Source: DATEHQ01 sp035279525
GTDB taxonomy: Bacteria; Chloroflexota; Dormibacteria; Dormibacterales; Dormibacteraceae
DNA length: 20,624 nt
Direction of reading: 5' to 3'
Assembly: GCA_035279525.1 (NCBI GenBank)
Contig: DATEHQ010000197.1
Location: 1 to 20,624 of the forward strand
Shown: one piece after another, positions 6,724 to 16,698 of the stretch
How the letters are laid out: each line of letters opens with the position of its first letter
How positions within the stretch are numbered: position 1 is the stretch's first letter
Translations under genes and position numbers: made by a program
The notes under the pieces: generated by a model
Database searches by the model: none
What the model saw: only the letters and a program-made list of their open reading frames with translations
Told to the model about the DNA's origin: nothing

Positions 6724-8049
6724 TTACGGCCCGAGCGGTGAGGTCACCTCGATCGGCCATTCGGTCCACTGGTCGCCGCCGTCGTTCGTGATCCACATCC
6801 CGTGCGCGGTGTCGATCGCGACGCCCACCCGATCGTTGACGAACCGGATGGAATGGAACCCAAGATTGTCAGGACCGACGTTTTTCCAGGTCGCGCCGCC
6901 ATCGTGCGTGATCATCATCGAGGTCTGGTTGGAGGCGACCACCAGCGAAGCGGGGCGGCTCGAGGCCGCGATCATGTAGAAGCCGACGGACGCTTGCGCG
7001 GTCGGCACCGGCTTGATCGGGAGCGAGAACCAATCTGCGCCGGCGTCCTCGGAGACGAACATCTCGCGCCGGGAGCTGACCGCGTCAGCGGGACTGGGGT
7101 AGTGGAGGCAGACCTCCCACAGCTCAGTTCCATCCGGCGTGGCGAAGGCGACGTTCAGAATGGACCCGATCGCGCATGGAGTGTTGATCGACCTCCACGT
7201 CGCGCCCGCGTCGCGGGTCACCTCCATGGCACCGGAGAACTGGCCCCAAAGAATCTCACCGGTGTCGCTGAACGCGACTCCGTGGTCAGGCTCGAAACCG
7301 ACAGGCAGCGAGCGAGGCTGCGACCAGGTCCGTCCACCGTCGGTGCTCGACAGCACCTGGTACGGGCAGACCACGCCCTTGGCGCATGGATACGCGGTCA
7401 CCGTCACGAACTGCCCCCGGCCCGCCAGGTCGCCGGCGAAGGCCGCATTCAGCGAAAGCGCCGACCACGTGCGCCCTGCGTCATGCGTCACGTAGACCCC
7501 CTGTCCTCCGAAGACGAAGCCGTCGCTCGGGTTGATGAAGAGGACTCTTCGGGGAGCGTCCCCATTGCCGGGATCGAAGTCGCCGCCCACGTGGACAGGT
7601 CTCGTCCAGGTCCGGCCCGCGTCGGAGGTTGACTGGACGGCGTACTGGCATCTGCCCTGCATGGGCTGGACGCAGTTGGTGACCAGGGCCCATCCGTGCG
7701 ACGCATCGGAGGCGTCACCGTCGTAAGCGACCACGAGGAATCCAGGGGCTGGAGACTTCACCGGCGGCAGCAGAGGTGCCGAGGGGGTTGGCTTCGTGGT
7801 CCGCGCCGGGGTCGCGGCCCCCACCGCGTAACGGCTCGAGGCACCGCGCACGTACACGAAGGTGACGACGAGCAGCGCGGCGATCAGGGCGGCGGCCAGG
7901 CCCGCGATCAGCTGGGCGTGCCGGTCCAGCGGTTCGTCTTTCCTCGCGAGGGCGGCCTGCATCAGCCGGCCCCTGGCCTCCCGCACGTCGCCGAGCCGGG
8001 CCTGGCGTTGGCCGAACATCTCGCGCAGGTCGCGACGCAGCCGGTCCAT
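6724..8049 (-). CDS. Membrane Asp-box beta-propeller protein, candidate anti-sigma factor/sensor
   Basis: This protein has 441 residues from ATG 8049. Residues 1-46 are charged and helical-looking (MDRLRRDLREMFGQRQARLG onward) and should be cytoplasmic. One membrane segment covers about 47-67, then comes a Pro/Thr/Ser-rich linker (about 75-100), then an external domain. The external part has seven Asp-box motifs (TSDAGRTW, THDAGRTW, STDGGRTW, TRDAGATW, SEDAGADW, THDGGATW, TNDGGDQW), which fits a seven-bladed propeller, and six cysteines arranged as if for disulfides. Its ATG shares a base with the sigma factor's TGA (TGATG), and GAGGAGGA lies six bases upstream. One-membrane-pass proteins encoded directly after an ECF sigma gene are commonly its anti-sigma factor; I infer that role from position and topology. 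No classical zinc (ZAS, HxxxCxxC) motif is present. The frame runs 14 codons further upstream into the sigma gene, which I reject. Confidence 0.83.
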   Translation of the reverse strand: MDRLRRDLREMFGQRQARLGDVREARGRLMQAALARKDEPLDRHAQLIAGLAAALIAALLVVTFVYVRGASSRYAVGAATPARTTKPTPSAPLLPPVKSPAPGFLVVAYDGDASDASHGWALVTNCVQPMQGRCQYAVQSTSDAGRTWTRPVHVGGDFDPGNGDAPRRVLFINPSDGFVFGGQGVYVTHDAGRTWSALSLNAAFAGDLAGRGQFVTVTAYPCAKGVVCPYQVLSSTDGGRTWSQPRSLPVGFEPDHGVAFSDTGEILWGQFSGAMEVTRDAGATWRSINTPCAIGSILNVAFATPDGTELWEVCLHYPSPADAVSSRREMFVSEDAGADWFSLPIKPVPTAQASVGFYMIAASSRPASLVVASNQTSMMITHDGGATWKNVGPDNLGFHSIRFVNDRVGVAIDTAHGMWITNDGGDQWTEWPIEVTSPLGP

Positions 8050-8585
8050 CAGATGTCCTCCTCGCTCACGCCGGGTCTCAACCGGCGGCAAGCCCTGTAG
8101 ATGCGTGCCTTGGCCGCCGGCGGCGAGATCCCAAGGACCGCGGCGACCTCCTCCAGGGGAAGGTCGAGGTAGAAGTGAAGGAAGATGGCCTGCCGGTCAC
8201 GCGGCGACAGGCGCTGCACGGCCCGCTCGAGGTCGAGGTGGCCGGCGTCCGGGTCGGGCTCGCCGGTGCGGCGGAAAGGGTCGGGTACGAGCACTGTCCG
8301 GAACCAGCGACCGCGCCGGATGTTGCGCGACTGGTTGGCCACGATGGCGAGAAACCAGGGGCGCAAGGGCCTCCCTGGGCGAAGCTGGGCGAGCTTGCGC
8401 CAGGCTTTCGTGATCGCCTCCTGGACGCAGTCCTCGGCCTCCGCGCGATCACCGAGCATGGCGAAGGCCAGGCGCAGCCCCGGCTCGACCTGTGGGCCGA
8501 TGAGGGACTCGAACGCGACTTCGCTGCCGGCGAGCGCGCGCTCGCGTAAGCCTCCTTCGCCTTCGCCGATCACGGCCTGAGCCAC
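8049..8585 (-). CDS. ECF-family RNA polymerase sigma factor
   Basis: This is a 178-residue protein with the two-domain ECF plan. Sigma region 2 covers about residues 24-92, including MLGDRAEAEDCVQEAITKAW and PLRPWFLAIVANQSRNIRR. A Pro/Asp-rich linker follows, then region 4 at about 122-170, including LSPRDRQAIFLHFYLDL and EEVAAVLGISPPAAKARIYR, the helix-turn-helix that reads the -35 element. ECF factors direct polymerase to stress or envelope-response promoters and are usually held by a cotranscribed anti-sigma factor; the next gene, overlapping by one base, is a membrane propeller protein. The start is GTG 8585 with no Shine-Dalgarno; a second GTG at 8573 is possible. A promoter of ECF type lies directly upstream, suggesting autoregulation. 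Confidence 0.93.
   Translation of the reverse strand: MAQAVIGEGEGGLRERALAGSEVAFESLIGPQVEPGLRLAFAMLGDRAEAEDCVQEAITKAWRKLAQLRPGRPLRPWFLAIVANQSRNIRRGRWFRTVLVPDPFRRTGEPDPDAGHLDLERAVQRLSPRDRQAIFLHFYLDLPLEEVAAVLGISPPAAKARIYRACRRLRPGVSEEDI
8056..8063 (-). promoter_or_regulatory. Ribosome binding site of the propeller/anti-sigma candidate
   Basis: GAGGAGGA on the reverse strand lies six bases before ATG 8049 and inside the last codons of the sigma gene. It settles the start and, with the TGATG overlap, indicates translational coupling. Confidence 0.7.
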
Positions 8586-8593
8586 ATCTTCAA

Positions 8594-8620
8594 GACACCG
8601 CGATCGGGCGTTTGGTTACA
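8594..8620 (-). promoter_or_regulatory. Possible autoregulatory ECF promoter of the sigma gene
   Basis: The reverse strand reads TGTAAC (8620-8615), 17 bases, then TGTC (8597-8594), close to the ECF pattern TGTAAC-N16/17-CGTC known for SigX-like factors. The -10 part ends 8 bases before GTG 8585, so the message would be leaderless or nearly so. It occupies the 48-base gap after purA, where an internal promoter would be expected. Confidence 0.45.
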
Positions 8621-8633
8621 GGACGGCGCGGTC

Positions 8634-9923
8634 TCAGTCGAAGAGCTTGCCGCCTCGGGTCACGAACTGGTCGCGCCGGGGTCCGGTCCCGACCAGGTCC
8701 ACCTGCGTGCCGATGAGCTGTCCGATCCTTTCCACGTAATCGCGGCAAGCCTGGGGCAGGTCCTCCCAGCGCCGCGCGGCGCCGATCTCGGTCTCCCATC
8801 CGGGCATCTCCTCGTAGACCGGCGTGCAGTGCTTGTAGTGAGAGATGTTGGCGACCGGGTGGTCGTATCGGGCGCCTCTGAACTCGTAGCCGGTGCAGAT
8901 CTTGAGGCGCGGCTGGTCGTCGAGGATGTCGAGGCGCATCAGGGCCGCGCAGCCGATGCCGTTCAGCTGGGCGGCATAGCGCGCCACCGCGGCGTCGAAC
9001 CAGCCGACGCGGCGGGCCCGGCCGGTCACCGTCCCGAACTCGTGGCCGCGCTCCCGGATCTGGTCCCCCACCTCGTCCAGAAGCTCGGAAGGAAACGGCC
9101 CGTACCCGACGCGGGACGTGTAGGCCTTGAAGACGCCGAGCGTGAGATCGACCCTGGTCGGCGCGATGCCGCTTCCGGTCAGGGCTCCGCCGGCGGTCGG
9201 GTTAGAGCTCGTGACGTAGGGATAGGTGCCGAAGTCGAGGTCGAGCATGGTCGCCTGGGCGCCCTCGAGCAGGATGTTCGCGCCACGGGCGAGGGCGGCC
9301 TGGATGATCGGAAACGTGTCCTTGATGTGGGGGTCGAGCTGCCTGGCGTAGCCCATGTACTCGTCGAGCATGGTCGACCAGTCGTAGGCCTCCTTCTCGT
9401 ACAGCCTGGTCAGGATGGGGTTCTTGACCTGGTCCACGACGAAGGCGAGCTTCTTGCGCATGAAGGCTTCCTTCTGCAGGTCGCCGATGCGGAAGCCGAT
9501 GCGCCGGATCTTGTCCGCGTAAGCGGGGCCGATGCCACGCCACGTGGTGCCAAGGCGGTCGTCGCCTCGCGCCTCCTCCTCCAGCTGGTCGAAGAGGGGG
9601 TGATAGCGCATGACCATGTGCGCGCGCTCGCTGACGATGAGGTTCTTCGGTTCGATGCCGCGCTCGCGCAGCTGCGAGATCTCGCGTAGGAGCACGATCG
9701 GGTCCACGACGACGCCGTTGCCGATGATGCAGGTGCATTCGGGATAGAGGATCCCCGACGGTATCAGCTGAAACTTGAACTCGCCGTGCTCGGTGATCAC
9801 CGTGTGGCCGGCGTTGTTGCCGCCTTGCGAGCGGATGACCATGTCGGCCTTCTCGGCGAGGTAGTCGATGACCTTGCCCTTGCCCTCGTCGCCCCACTGG
9901 CCGCCGACCAGGATGATGACCAC
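8634..9923 (-). CDS. purA: Adenylosuccinate synthetase
   Basis: This 429-residue protein is the normal length for PurA, which joins IMP and aspartate using GTP in the first committed step to AMP. Landmarks are the N-terminal GTP-binding loop GQWGDEGKGK (8-17) with catalytic Asp12, NNAGHT (36-41) with His40, TTWRGIGPAYADK (126-138), SSNPTAGGALTGSG and TGRARRVGWFDA (IMP and GTP contacts). In most bacterial enzymes the third residue of TTxRGIGP is Gly; here it is Trp128. The start is GTG 9923, seven bases after the dnaB stop, in a CACTAGTG palindrome and without a Shine-Dalgarno, so translation is probably coupled to dnaB. It belongs to the rplI-dnaB-purA block. Confidence 0.97.
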   Translation of the reverse strand: MVIILVGGQWGDEGKGKVIDYLAEKADMVIRSQGGNNAGHTVITEHGEFKFQLIPSGILYPECTCIIGNGVVVDPIVLLREISQLRERGIEPKNLIVSERAHMVMRYHPLFDQLEEEARGDDRLGTTWRGIGPAYADKIRRIGFRIGDLQKEAFMRKKLAFVVDQVKNPILTRLYEKEAYDWSTMLDEYMGYARQLDPHIKDTFPIIQAALARGANILLEGAQATMLDLDFGTYPYVTSSNPTAGGALTGSGIAPTRVDLTLGVFKAYTSRVGYGPFPSELLDEVGDQIRERGHEFGTVTGRARRVGWFDAAVARYAAQLNGIGCAALMRLDILDDQPRLKICTGYEFRGARYDHPVANISHYKHCTPVYEEMPGWETEIGAARRWEDLPQACRDYVERIGQLIGTQVDLVGTGPRRDQFVTRGGKLFD

Positions 9924-9930
9924 TAGTGGA

Positions 9931-12969
<3,039 letters not shown>

Positions 12970-12978
12970 GGGAGGGTC

Positions 12979-13428
12979 TTAGCGGTCCTGGGTGACGATC
13001 ACGTTGACTTGCGCCGTCACCTCTCGGTGCAGCTTCAGCGAGACCTGGTGCTCTCCGAGCGTTCTGATCGGCTCCTTCAGGTCGATCTTGTGCCTGTCGA
13101 TCTCGACCCGATGCTGCGCCTTCAGCGCGGTGGCGACGTCCTGGTTGGTGATCGAGCCGAAAGCCTTGTCCTCCGCGCCGACCTTCAGCCTCACGACGAC
13201 CGTCTTGTTGTCGATCTGGTCCGCGAGGGCCTGCGCCTCCGTGCGCTCCTTGGACTCACGCTTGGCCGCCGCGTCCCGCAGCCGCTTGGCCTCCGCCTCA
13301 ACCCCCTTGCCGGCAGGCACCGCCAGCTTGCGCCGCAGGAGGAAGTTTCGCCCATAACCGTCGGCGACCTCCTTCACGTCGCCCGCCCGGCCGACGTTCT
13401 CCACGTCCTTTGTCAGCATTACGCGCAC
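12979..13428 (-). CDS. rplI: 50S ribosomal protein L9
   Basis: This protein has 149 residues from GTG 13428, the standard L9 length. The N-terminal rRNA-binding domain shows MRVMLTKDVENVGRAGDV and DGYGRNFLLRRKLA (24-37); a long charged helix (about 41-75) connects to the C-terminal domain with GSITNQDVATAL and a final VNVIVTQ. L9 binds 23S rRNA near the L1 stalk and helps fidelity. The open frame extends further upstream, but that part is the shadow of the DUF1232 gene. GTG 13428 is preceded by GGAGG nine bases away and lies one base after the stop of the DUF1232 gene, so the two are coupled. dnaB follows after nine bases. Confidence 0.96.
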   Translation of the reverse strand: MRVMLTKDVENVGRAGDVKEVADGYGRNFLLRRKLAVPAGKGVEAEAKRLRDAAAKRESKERTEAQALADQIDNKTVVVRLKVGAEDKAFGSITNQDVATALKAQHRVEIDRHKIDLKEPIRTLGEHQVSLKLHREVTAQVNVIVTQDR

Positions 13429-13429
13429 T

Positions 13430-13843
13430 TCACATGACCTCCGACACGGGTTGATATTCGTCGCGGCGGCGAACCCGCGATCGGATCCTGTGGATGAGCC
13501 GGCCGATGCCGTCGCGCAGCGCGGCGACGGTGTCGCGAAAGTCTCGGTCCCAAACGCTCTGCTTCTCTTTGAGCGCCTCCTCATGCTCGCGACGAACCTC
13601 CTCGGGACACGCCTCGATGAAGGTTTCCACCGCAAGCACCCCGAGCGCGAGCATGTCGAGCTCGCCCAAGACCGGGATCCAGCCTGGGAAATCGATCGGG
13701 CTGATGATCAACCCCAGCGCGCCGAGGAGCACCGCCTTTGGTGCGGCAGGCACGCGGGGATCACGGAGCAGGCAGTACGCCAGCTTGCCGTGCCTCGGCA
13801 CGTCGACTAGAACTTCTTTTGCGCGCGAAAGCATAGATGGCAT
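13430..13843 (-). CDS. DUF1232 (YkvA-like) small membrane protein
   Basis: This is a 137-residue protein from ATG 13843. The DUF1232 core is visible as LLRDPRVPAAPKAVLLGALG, SPIDF and PVLGELDMLALG (about residues 25-68); in this family the hydrophobic SPID-x-I/F-P-D/G motif forms a short membrane hairpin. The C-terminal half is charged and helical (EEVRREHEEALKEKQ, then an arginine-rich tail). The function of DUF1232 proteins is unknown. TTG 13855 upstream in frame and ATG 13834 downstream are alternative starts; TAGTCT (13856-13861, reverse strand) would be a -10 giving a leader of only a few bases before ATG 13843. It heads the rplI-dnaB-purA run and is divergent from the MFS gene. Confidence 0.83.
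   Translation of the reverse strand: MPSMLSRAKEVLVDVPRHGKLAYCLLRDPRVPAAPKAVLLGALGLIISPIDFPGWIPVLGELDMLALGVLAVETFIEACPEEVRREHEEALKEKQSVWDRDFRDTVAALRDGIGRLIHRIRSRVRRRDEYQPVSEVM
13438..13442 (-). promoter_or_regulatory. Ribosome binding site of rplI
   Basis: GGAGG (in GGAGGTC) on the reverse strand lies nine bases before GTG 13428, inside the last codons of the upstream gene. It decides the L9 start. Confidence 0.7.
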
Positions 13844-13896
13844 GGGGGCCGCCAAAGACTACAGCAGTCCGGCACGCAGGGAAACCCGATTAACAG

Positions 13897-13902
13897 TAGC
13901 CT
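13897..13902 (+). promoter_or_regulatory. -10-like hexamer of a leaderless promoter (MFS gene)
   Basis: TAGCCT (TANNNT type) is followed by exactly six bases and GTG 13909, the same spacing as at the RnfD-like gene. No Shine-Dalgarno precedes this start. Confidence 0.4.
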
Positions 13903-13908
13903 TGCGCC

Positions 13909-15189
13909 GTGGCGACGGCTGGAGGCCTGGTTCACAGTCGCGTCGAGAGCCGGTTCGGGACCCTGCGTCACGTGGCGCTGAGCTCTTTCTGGTTCGGCAG
14001 CTTCTTCCTCTGGCAGCCCTTCACCTTCGTGATCATCCAGGACCAGGTCGACGCGCTCGTCCCCGATCGCAGCAGCCAGGGCACCGCGATCGGGTTGGCG
14101 GTGAGCGTGGGTGGGCTGTTCGCGATGGCCATCCCTCCGCTCGTCGGCGCGATTTCCGACCGCCTGTCGACGCCATTCGGACGGCGCCGCCCGATCATGA
14201 TCGGGGCCTCGATCCTGACCCTGCCCGGCTTTGCCCTGATGGCGACGGCGCACAGCTATCCGCAGATCGTGATCGGCTACGCCTGGGTCCAGTTCTTCTT
14301 CAACGCCGCCGGCGCGGCGTTCGCCGGGATCATCCCCGACGTGGTTCCCGCCCAGCAGTTCGGCCGGGCGAGCGGGTTCCTGGCCACGATGGTTCAGCTC
14401 GGCAGCGGAGGAGGCCTGTTCACCTACGGGACGCTGCACAGCGCGCACCAAGACCGCTGGATCTACCTCGCCTTCGCGCTGGTCATCGTCGCCACGCTCG
14501 TCCCCACGTCACTGGCGGCCGCCGGCGAGGGCTCTCAGCCTCCCCCGCCGCATGCGCGGCAGTCGCCGGCCGCGGCGGTCCGCGAGTTCTTCAGGCCCAT
14601 GCTCGGCGGAGACTTCGCGTGGGTCATCCTCACCCGCTTTTTCGTCGCCGCGGGCATCACCGCCGTGGCGACCTACCTGCTGAACTTCTTCCGCGACGTG
14701 GTCCAGGTCTCGGACCCGGCCGGGTTTCTGACCCTGTGGTTCCTCGTCGTCCTGCTCGCGGCGATTCCATTTGGACTGCTGGGCGGCTTGCTCTCCGATC
14801 GCCTCCATCGACGCAAGATCTTCGTCTACGCCAGCGGCGCCTTCCAGGCCCTGGTCGCACTCGTGTTCATCGTCTTCTACCCGCATGCGCAGCCGATCGT
14901 GTACGCGGTGGGCGCCGTCTACGGCATCGGCTACGGGCTCTACTACGCCGTCGACTGGGCGCTGGCATGCGACACGCTCCCGGACCGCAAGAACAGCGCC
15001 AAGGACATGGGGCTCTTCCACATCGCCCTGACGCTACCCCAGTTTGTCGTGCCCTTCTTCGCCGGCCGGGCGCTCGACTACTTCAACCATCAGTCACAGA
15101 ATTCCGGCTACCGCGTCGTGTTCGCGAGCGCGATCGTCCTGCTTGGGCTCGGCACGTTCTTCGTGAGCCGCATCCGCTCCGTCAGATGA
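13909..15189 (+). CDS. MFS transporter, SLC45/sugar-symporter-like
   Basis: This 426-residue integral membrane protein has about twelve hydrophobic segments. MFS motif A appears in the loop between segments 2 and 3 as GAISDRLSTPFGRRRPIMIG (80-99), and again in the second half as GGLLSDRLHRRK. The G-R-R-R-P ending of motif A and the ACDTLPDRKNSAKDMGL stretch before the last segments resemble the sucrose/sugar-proton symporters of the SLC45 and GPH type, so a sugar or related solute is the best guess; the substrate is not determinable here. The start is GTG 13909, six bases after TAGCCT. The last 96 bases overlap the convergent GT87-like gene. Confidence 0.88.
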   Translation: MATAGGLVHSRVESRFGTLRHVALSSFWFGSFFLWQPFTFVIIQDQVDALVPDRSSQGTAIGLAVSVGGLFAMAIPPLVGAISDRLSTPFGRRRPIMIGASILTLPGFALMATAHSYPQIVIGYAWVQFFFNAAGAAFAGIIPDVVPAQQFGRASGFLATMVQLGSGGGLFTYGTLHSAHQDRWIYLAFALVIVATLVPTSLAAAGEGSQPPPPHARQSPAAAVREFFRPMLGGDFAWVILTRFFVAAGITAVATYLLNFFRDVVQVSDPAGFLTLWFLVVLLAAIPFGLLGGLLSDRLHRRKIFVYASGAFQALVALVFIVFYPHAQPIVYAVGAVYGIGYGLYYAVDWALACDTLPDRKNSAKDMGLFHIALTLPQFVVPFFAGRALDYFNHQSQNSGYRVVFASAIVLLGLGTFFVSRIRSVR

Positions 15190-16398
15190 CCTCGCGCGCC
15201 TGACCGCGAGCAGGCTCGCCACCCACAGCGCGGTGATCGCCACGACACCGAACTCCGCCATCAGGCGCAGGACCACGAGGTTCGGATAGCCCGAGAGGAT
15301 CAGAGCCTGGAACCACTTGTGGCCGGGACCGATCAACAGCCACGAGACGCCGACCAGGCCCATCACGACCCAGTCGCGCCGTGGAACCGACCAGGCGATC
15401 AGCACGAACATCGGGAGGAGCAGCAGCACCAGGTGGGTGCCCCACGAGTAGGTCGCCACCAGGGGGGTGGCCGCGACGATGGCCGCCGCTTCGAGCGCGC
15501 GCCGCTCGGCGCTCCGTGAGGGAGACCGCAGGACGAGGAAGGTGACGCCCAGGACGGCGAGCGCCAGCACGATGGTGATGACGCGCGCCGCCGGCGGGCT
15601 CCCGCGAACCGCGCCGAGGAACGAGTCGGGGGCCAACAGGCGGGTGATCGTCCCTCCCGGAGAATGGTTCTCGAAAAATCCCGTCCCCTGGCTGACCGCG
15701 GGCAGCACCTTCAAGAGGTACTCGACCAGGTACCGCGGCGCGCCGATGAGCCAGAGCACGAGCCCGGCGGCCATGCCGGCCCCCAGCATCGCCCAGCGCC
15801 TTCCCCACACCAGCATCAGCGCGACCGGGCCCTGGATCAGCTTCAGGGCGATCGCCGCCCCCAGCGCGGCTCCGCCCCACCAGCCGCCGTCGATCCAGCC
15901 CCACAGCCACACCGCCGACAGTGCGAGCAGCACCAGGTTGACCTGTCCCTCGTCGACATTGCCGAGCGCCGGCTCGAACGCAATCGCAACCAGGACGAGG
16001 AGCGCGGCGAGCTGCCAGTCGCGCACCCTCAGCGTGCGGATGGTGACCCAGATGAAAACCGCGAGCGAGGCGTTGAGGACGAGCACGACTCCGATCGCGA
16101 CGGCGCGGCTCGACACGCCTACGAGCGGCTGCAGCGCCCATGCCAGCAGCGGCGGCATCACGAACTGGGGACCCGTCGGCTCGAGGCAGCCCATGGTGCT
16201 GCACAGCGCATAGGGATCCTGGCCCGACGCCAGACGCGCCGCCGCGGGCAGGTAGCTGCCGGTGAAGTCGCCGATGACCGATCCGACCAGGATCGGCTGG
16301 AGGATCGCCACCCAGACGTAGAGGAAGCTCACAGGCAGGCCGGTGATCGCCAGCAGCAGGGTGCGGAATCCTCGGTGCTCGAGCGGCGAGCGCGTCAC
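15094..16398 (-). CDS. GT87/DUF2029-like membrane glycosyltransferase
   Basis: This is a 434-residue polytopic membrane protein (about 10-12 segments) from GTG 16398. It resembles GT87 polyprenol-phosphate-mannose-dependent mannosyltransferases (the actinobacterial PimE type): first external loop GDFTGSYLPAAARLASGQDPY (from about 43) with an acidic residue D44, EGQVNLVLLAL (150-160), and ALKLIQGP (184-191). GT-C enzymes transfer sugars from lipid-phosphate donors on the outer face of the membrane. The final ~33 residues are charged and lie antisense to the end of the MFS gene. A longer start, GTG 16464, would place the upstream dyad inside the gene; GTG 16398 begins just before the first membrane segment and is preceded at seven bases by GAGAAT. 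Donor and acceptor are unknown. Confidence 0.83.
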   Translation of the reverse strand: MTRSPLEHRGFRTLLLAITGLPVSFLYVWVAILQPILVGSVIGDFTGSYLPAAARLASGQDPYALCSTMGCLEPTGPQFVMPPLLAWALQPLVGVSSRAVAIGVVLVLNASLAVFIWVTIRTLRVRDWQLAALLVLVAIAFEPALGNVDEGQVNLVLLALSAVWLWGWIDGGWWGGAALGAAIALKLIQGPVALMLVWGRRWAMLGAGMAAGLVLWLIGAPRYLVEYLLKVLPAVSQGTGFFENHSPGGTITRLLAPDSFLGAVRGSPPAARVITIVLALAVLGVTFLVLRSPSRSAERRALEAAAIVAATPLVATYSWGTHLVLLLLPMFVLIAWSVPRRDWVVMGLVGVSWLLIGPGHKWFQALILSGYPNLVVLRLMAEFGVVAITALWVASLLAVRRARSSDGADAAHEERAEPKQDDRAREHDAVAGIL

Positions 16399-16405
16399 GC
16401 CCGCG

Positions 16406-16411
16406 ATTCTC
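16406..16411 (-). promoter_or_regulatory. -10-like hexamer before the GT87-like gene
   Basis: The reverse strand reads GAGAAT (four of six matches to TATAAT), seven bases before GTG 16398. It fits the short-spaced leaderless pattern seen elsewhere in the window, but the match is weak. Confidence 0.25.
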
Positions 16412-16440
16412 GGCGAAAGTACGCCGGCTTTGACACGAAA

Positions 16441-16471
16441 CGAGGCGGCGTCCGCAGCGGACACCGCCTCG
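16441..16471. repeat. 31-bp near-perfect dyad, hairpin or operator
   Basis: CGAGGCGG (16441-16448) pairs with CCGCCTCG (16464-16471), and GTCCGC (16450-16455) with GCGGAC (16457-16462). There is one C-A mismatch (16449/16463) and the centre is A16456. No T-run follows on either strand. It lies 43-73 bases ahead of the GT87-like start, so it could be an attenuator-type hairpin, a terminator without a U-tract, or a protein-binding dyad. Confidence 0.6.
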
Positions 16472-16638
16472 ACCGGATTCCCCCGGGTGACACGCGTCTG
16501 GTTTCTGCGCCGCTTTACGGCCGTTGCCTACTTGTGGAGGCCAACCTTTGCGTGGACTGTCGGCGGATCCGGACGGAGAACGATCGGCTCTCAACTTGCG
16601 ACTGATCGGGCGTCTTGTCAAGGGGTCAGTTTTCCCAG

Positions 16639-16656
16639 CTACTACATTTGTAGTAG
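16639..16656. promoter_or_regulatory. Inverted repeat resembling a BlaI/CopY-type operator
   Basis: CTACTACA, two bases TT, then TGTAGTAG: a perfect 8-bp inverted repeat. The core TACATTTGTA fits the TACANNTGTA consensus recognised by the CopY/BlaI/MecI repressor family. It is 42 bases before the acyl-CoA ligase start and 18 bases after TTGTCA, so a bound protein would cover the promoter. No BlaI-family gene is in the window. Confidence 0.5.
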
Positions 16657-16682
16657 GCATCGACAGTTCACAATCAAGCTTG

Positions 16683-16689
16683 AAGGAGG
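16683..16689 (+). promoter_or_regulatory. Ribosome binding site of the acyl-CoA ligase gene
   Basis: AAGGAGG, a full match to the anti-Shine-Dalgarno complement, lies nine bases before ATG 16699. It is among the strongest ribosome binding sites in the window and fixes the start. Confidence 0.85.
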
Positions 16690-16698
16690 CTGACTTCC

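Larger units (their letters stand above)
16399..16698. other. 300-bp non-coding region between divergent genes
   Basis: This is the only sizeable gap in the window, between the GT87-like gene and the acyl-CoA ligase. It holds a long dyad (16441-16471), a TTGTCA -35-like box (16615-16620), an 18-bp inverted repeat (16639-16656) and a strong ribosome binding site (16683-16689). Open frames through it show no protein-like character. Its right half is richer in A+T than the rest of the window. Confidence 0.7.

Noticed and set aside
9921..9928. CACTAGTG palindrome as a regulatory site
   Set aside because: It is eight bases long, spans the purA start region, and a single copy of this length is expected by chance.
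13429..13635. N-terminal extension of L9
   Set aside because: It lies within the DUF1232 gene in another frame; L9 begins at GTG 13428 with its own GGAGG.
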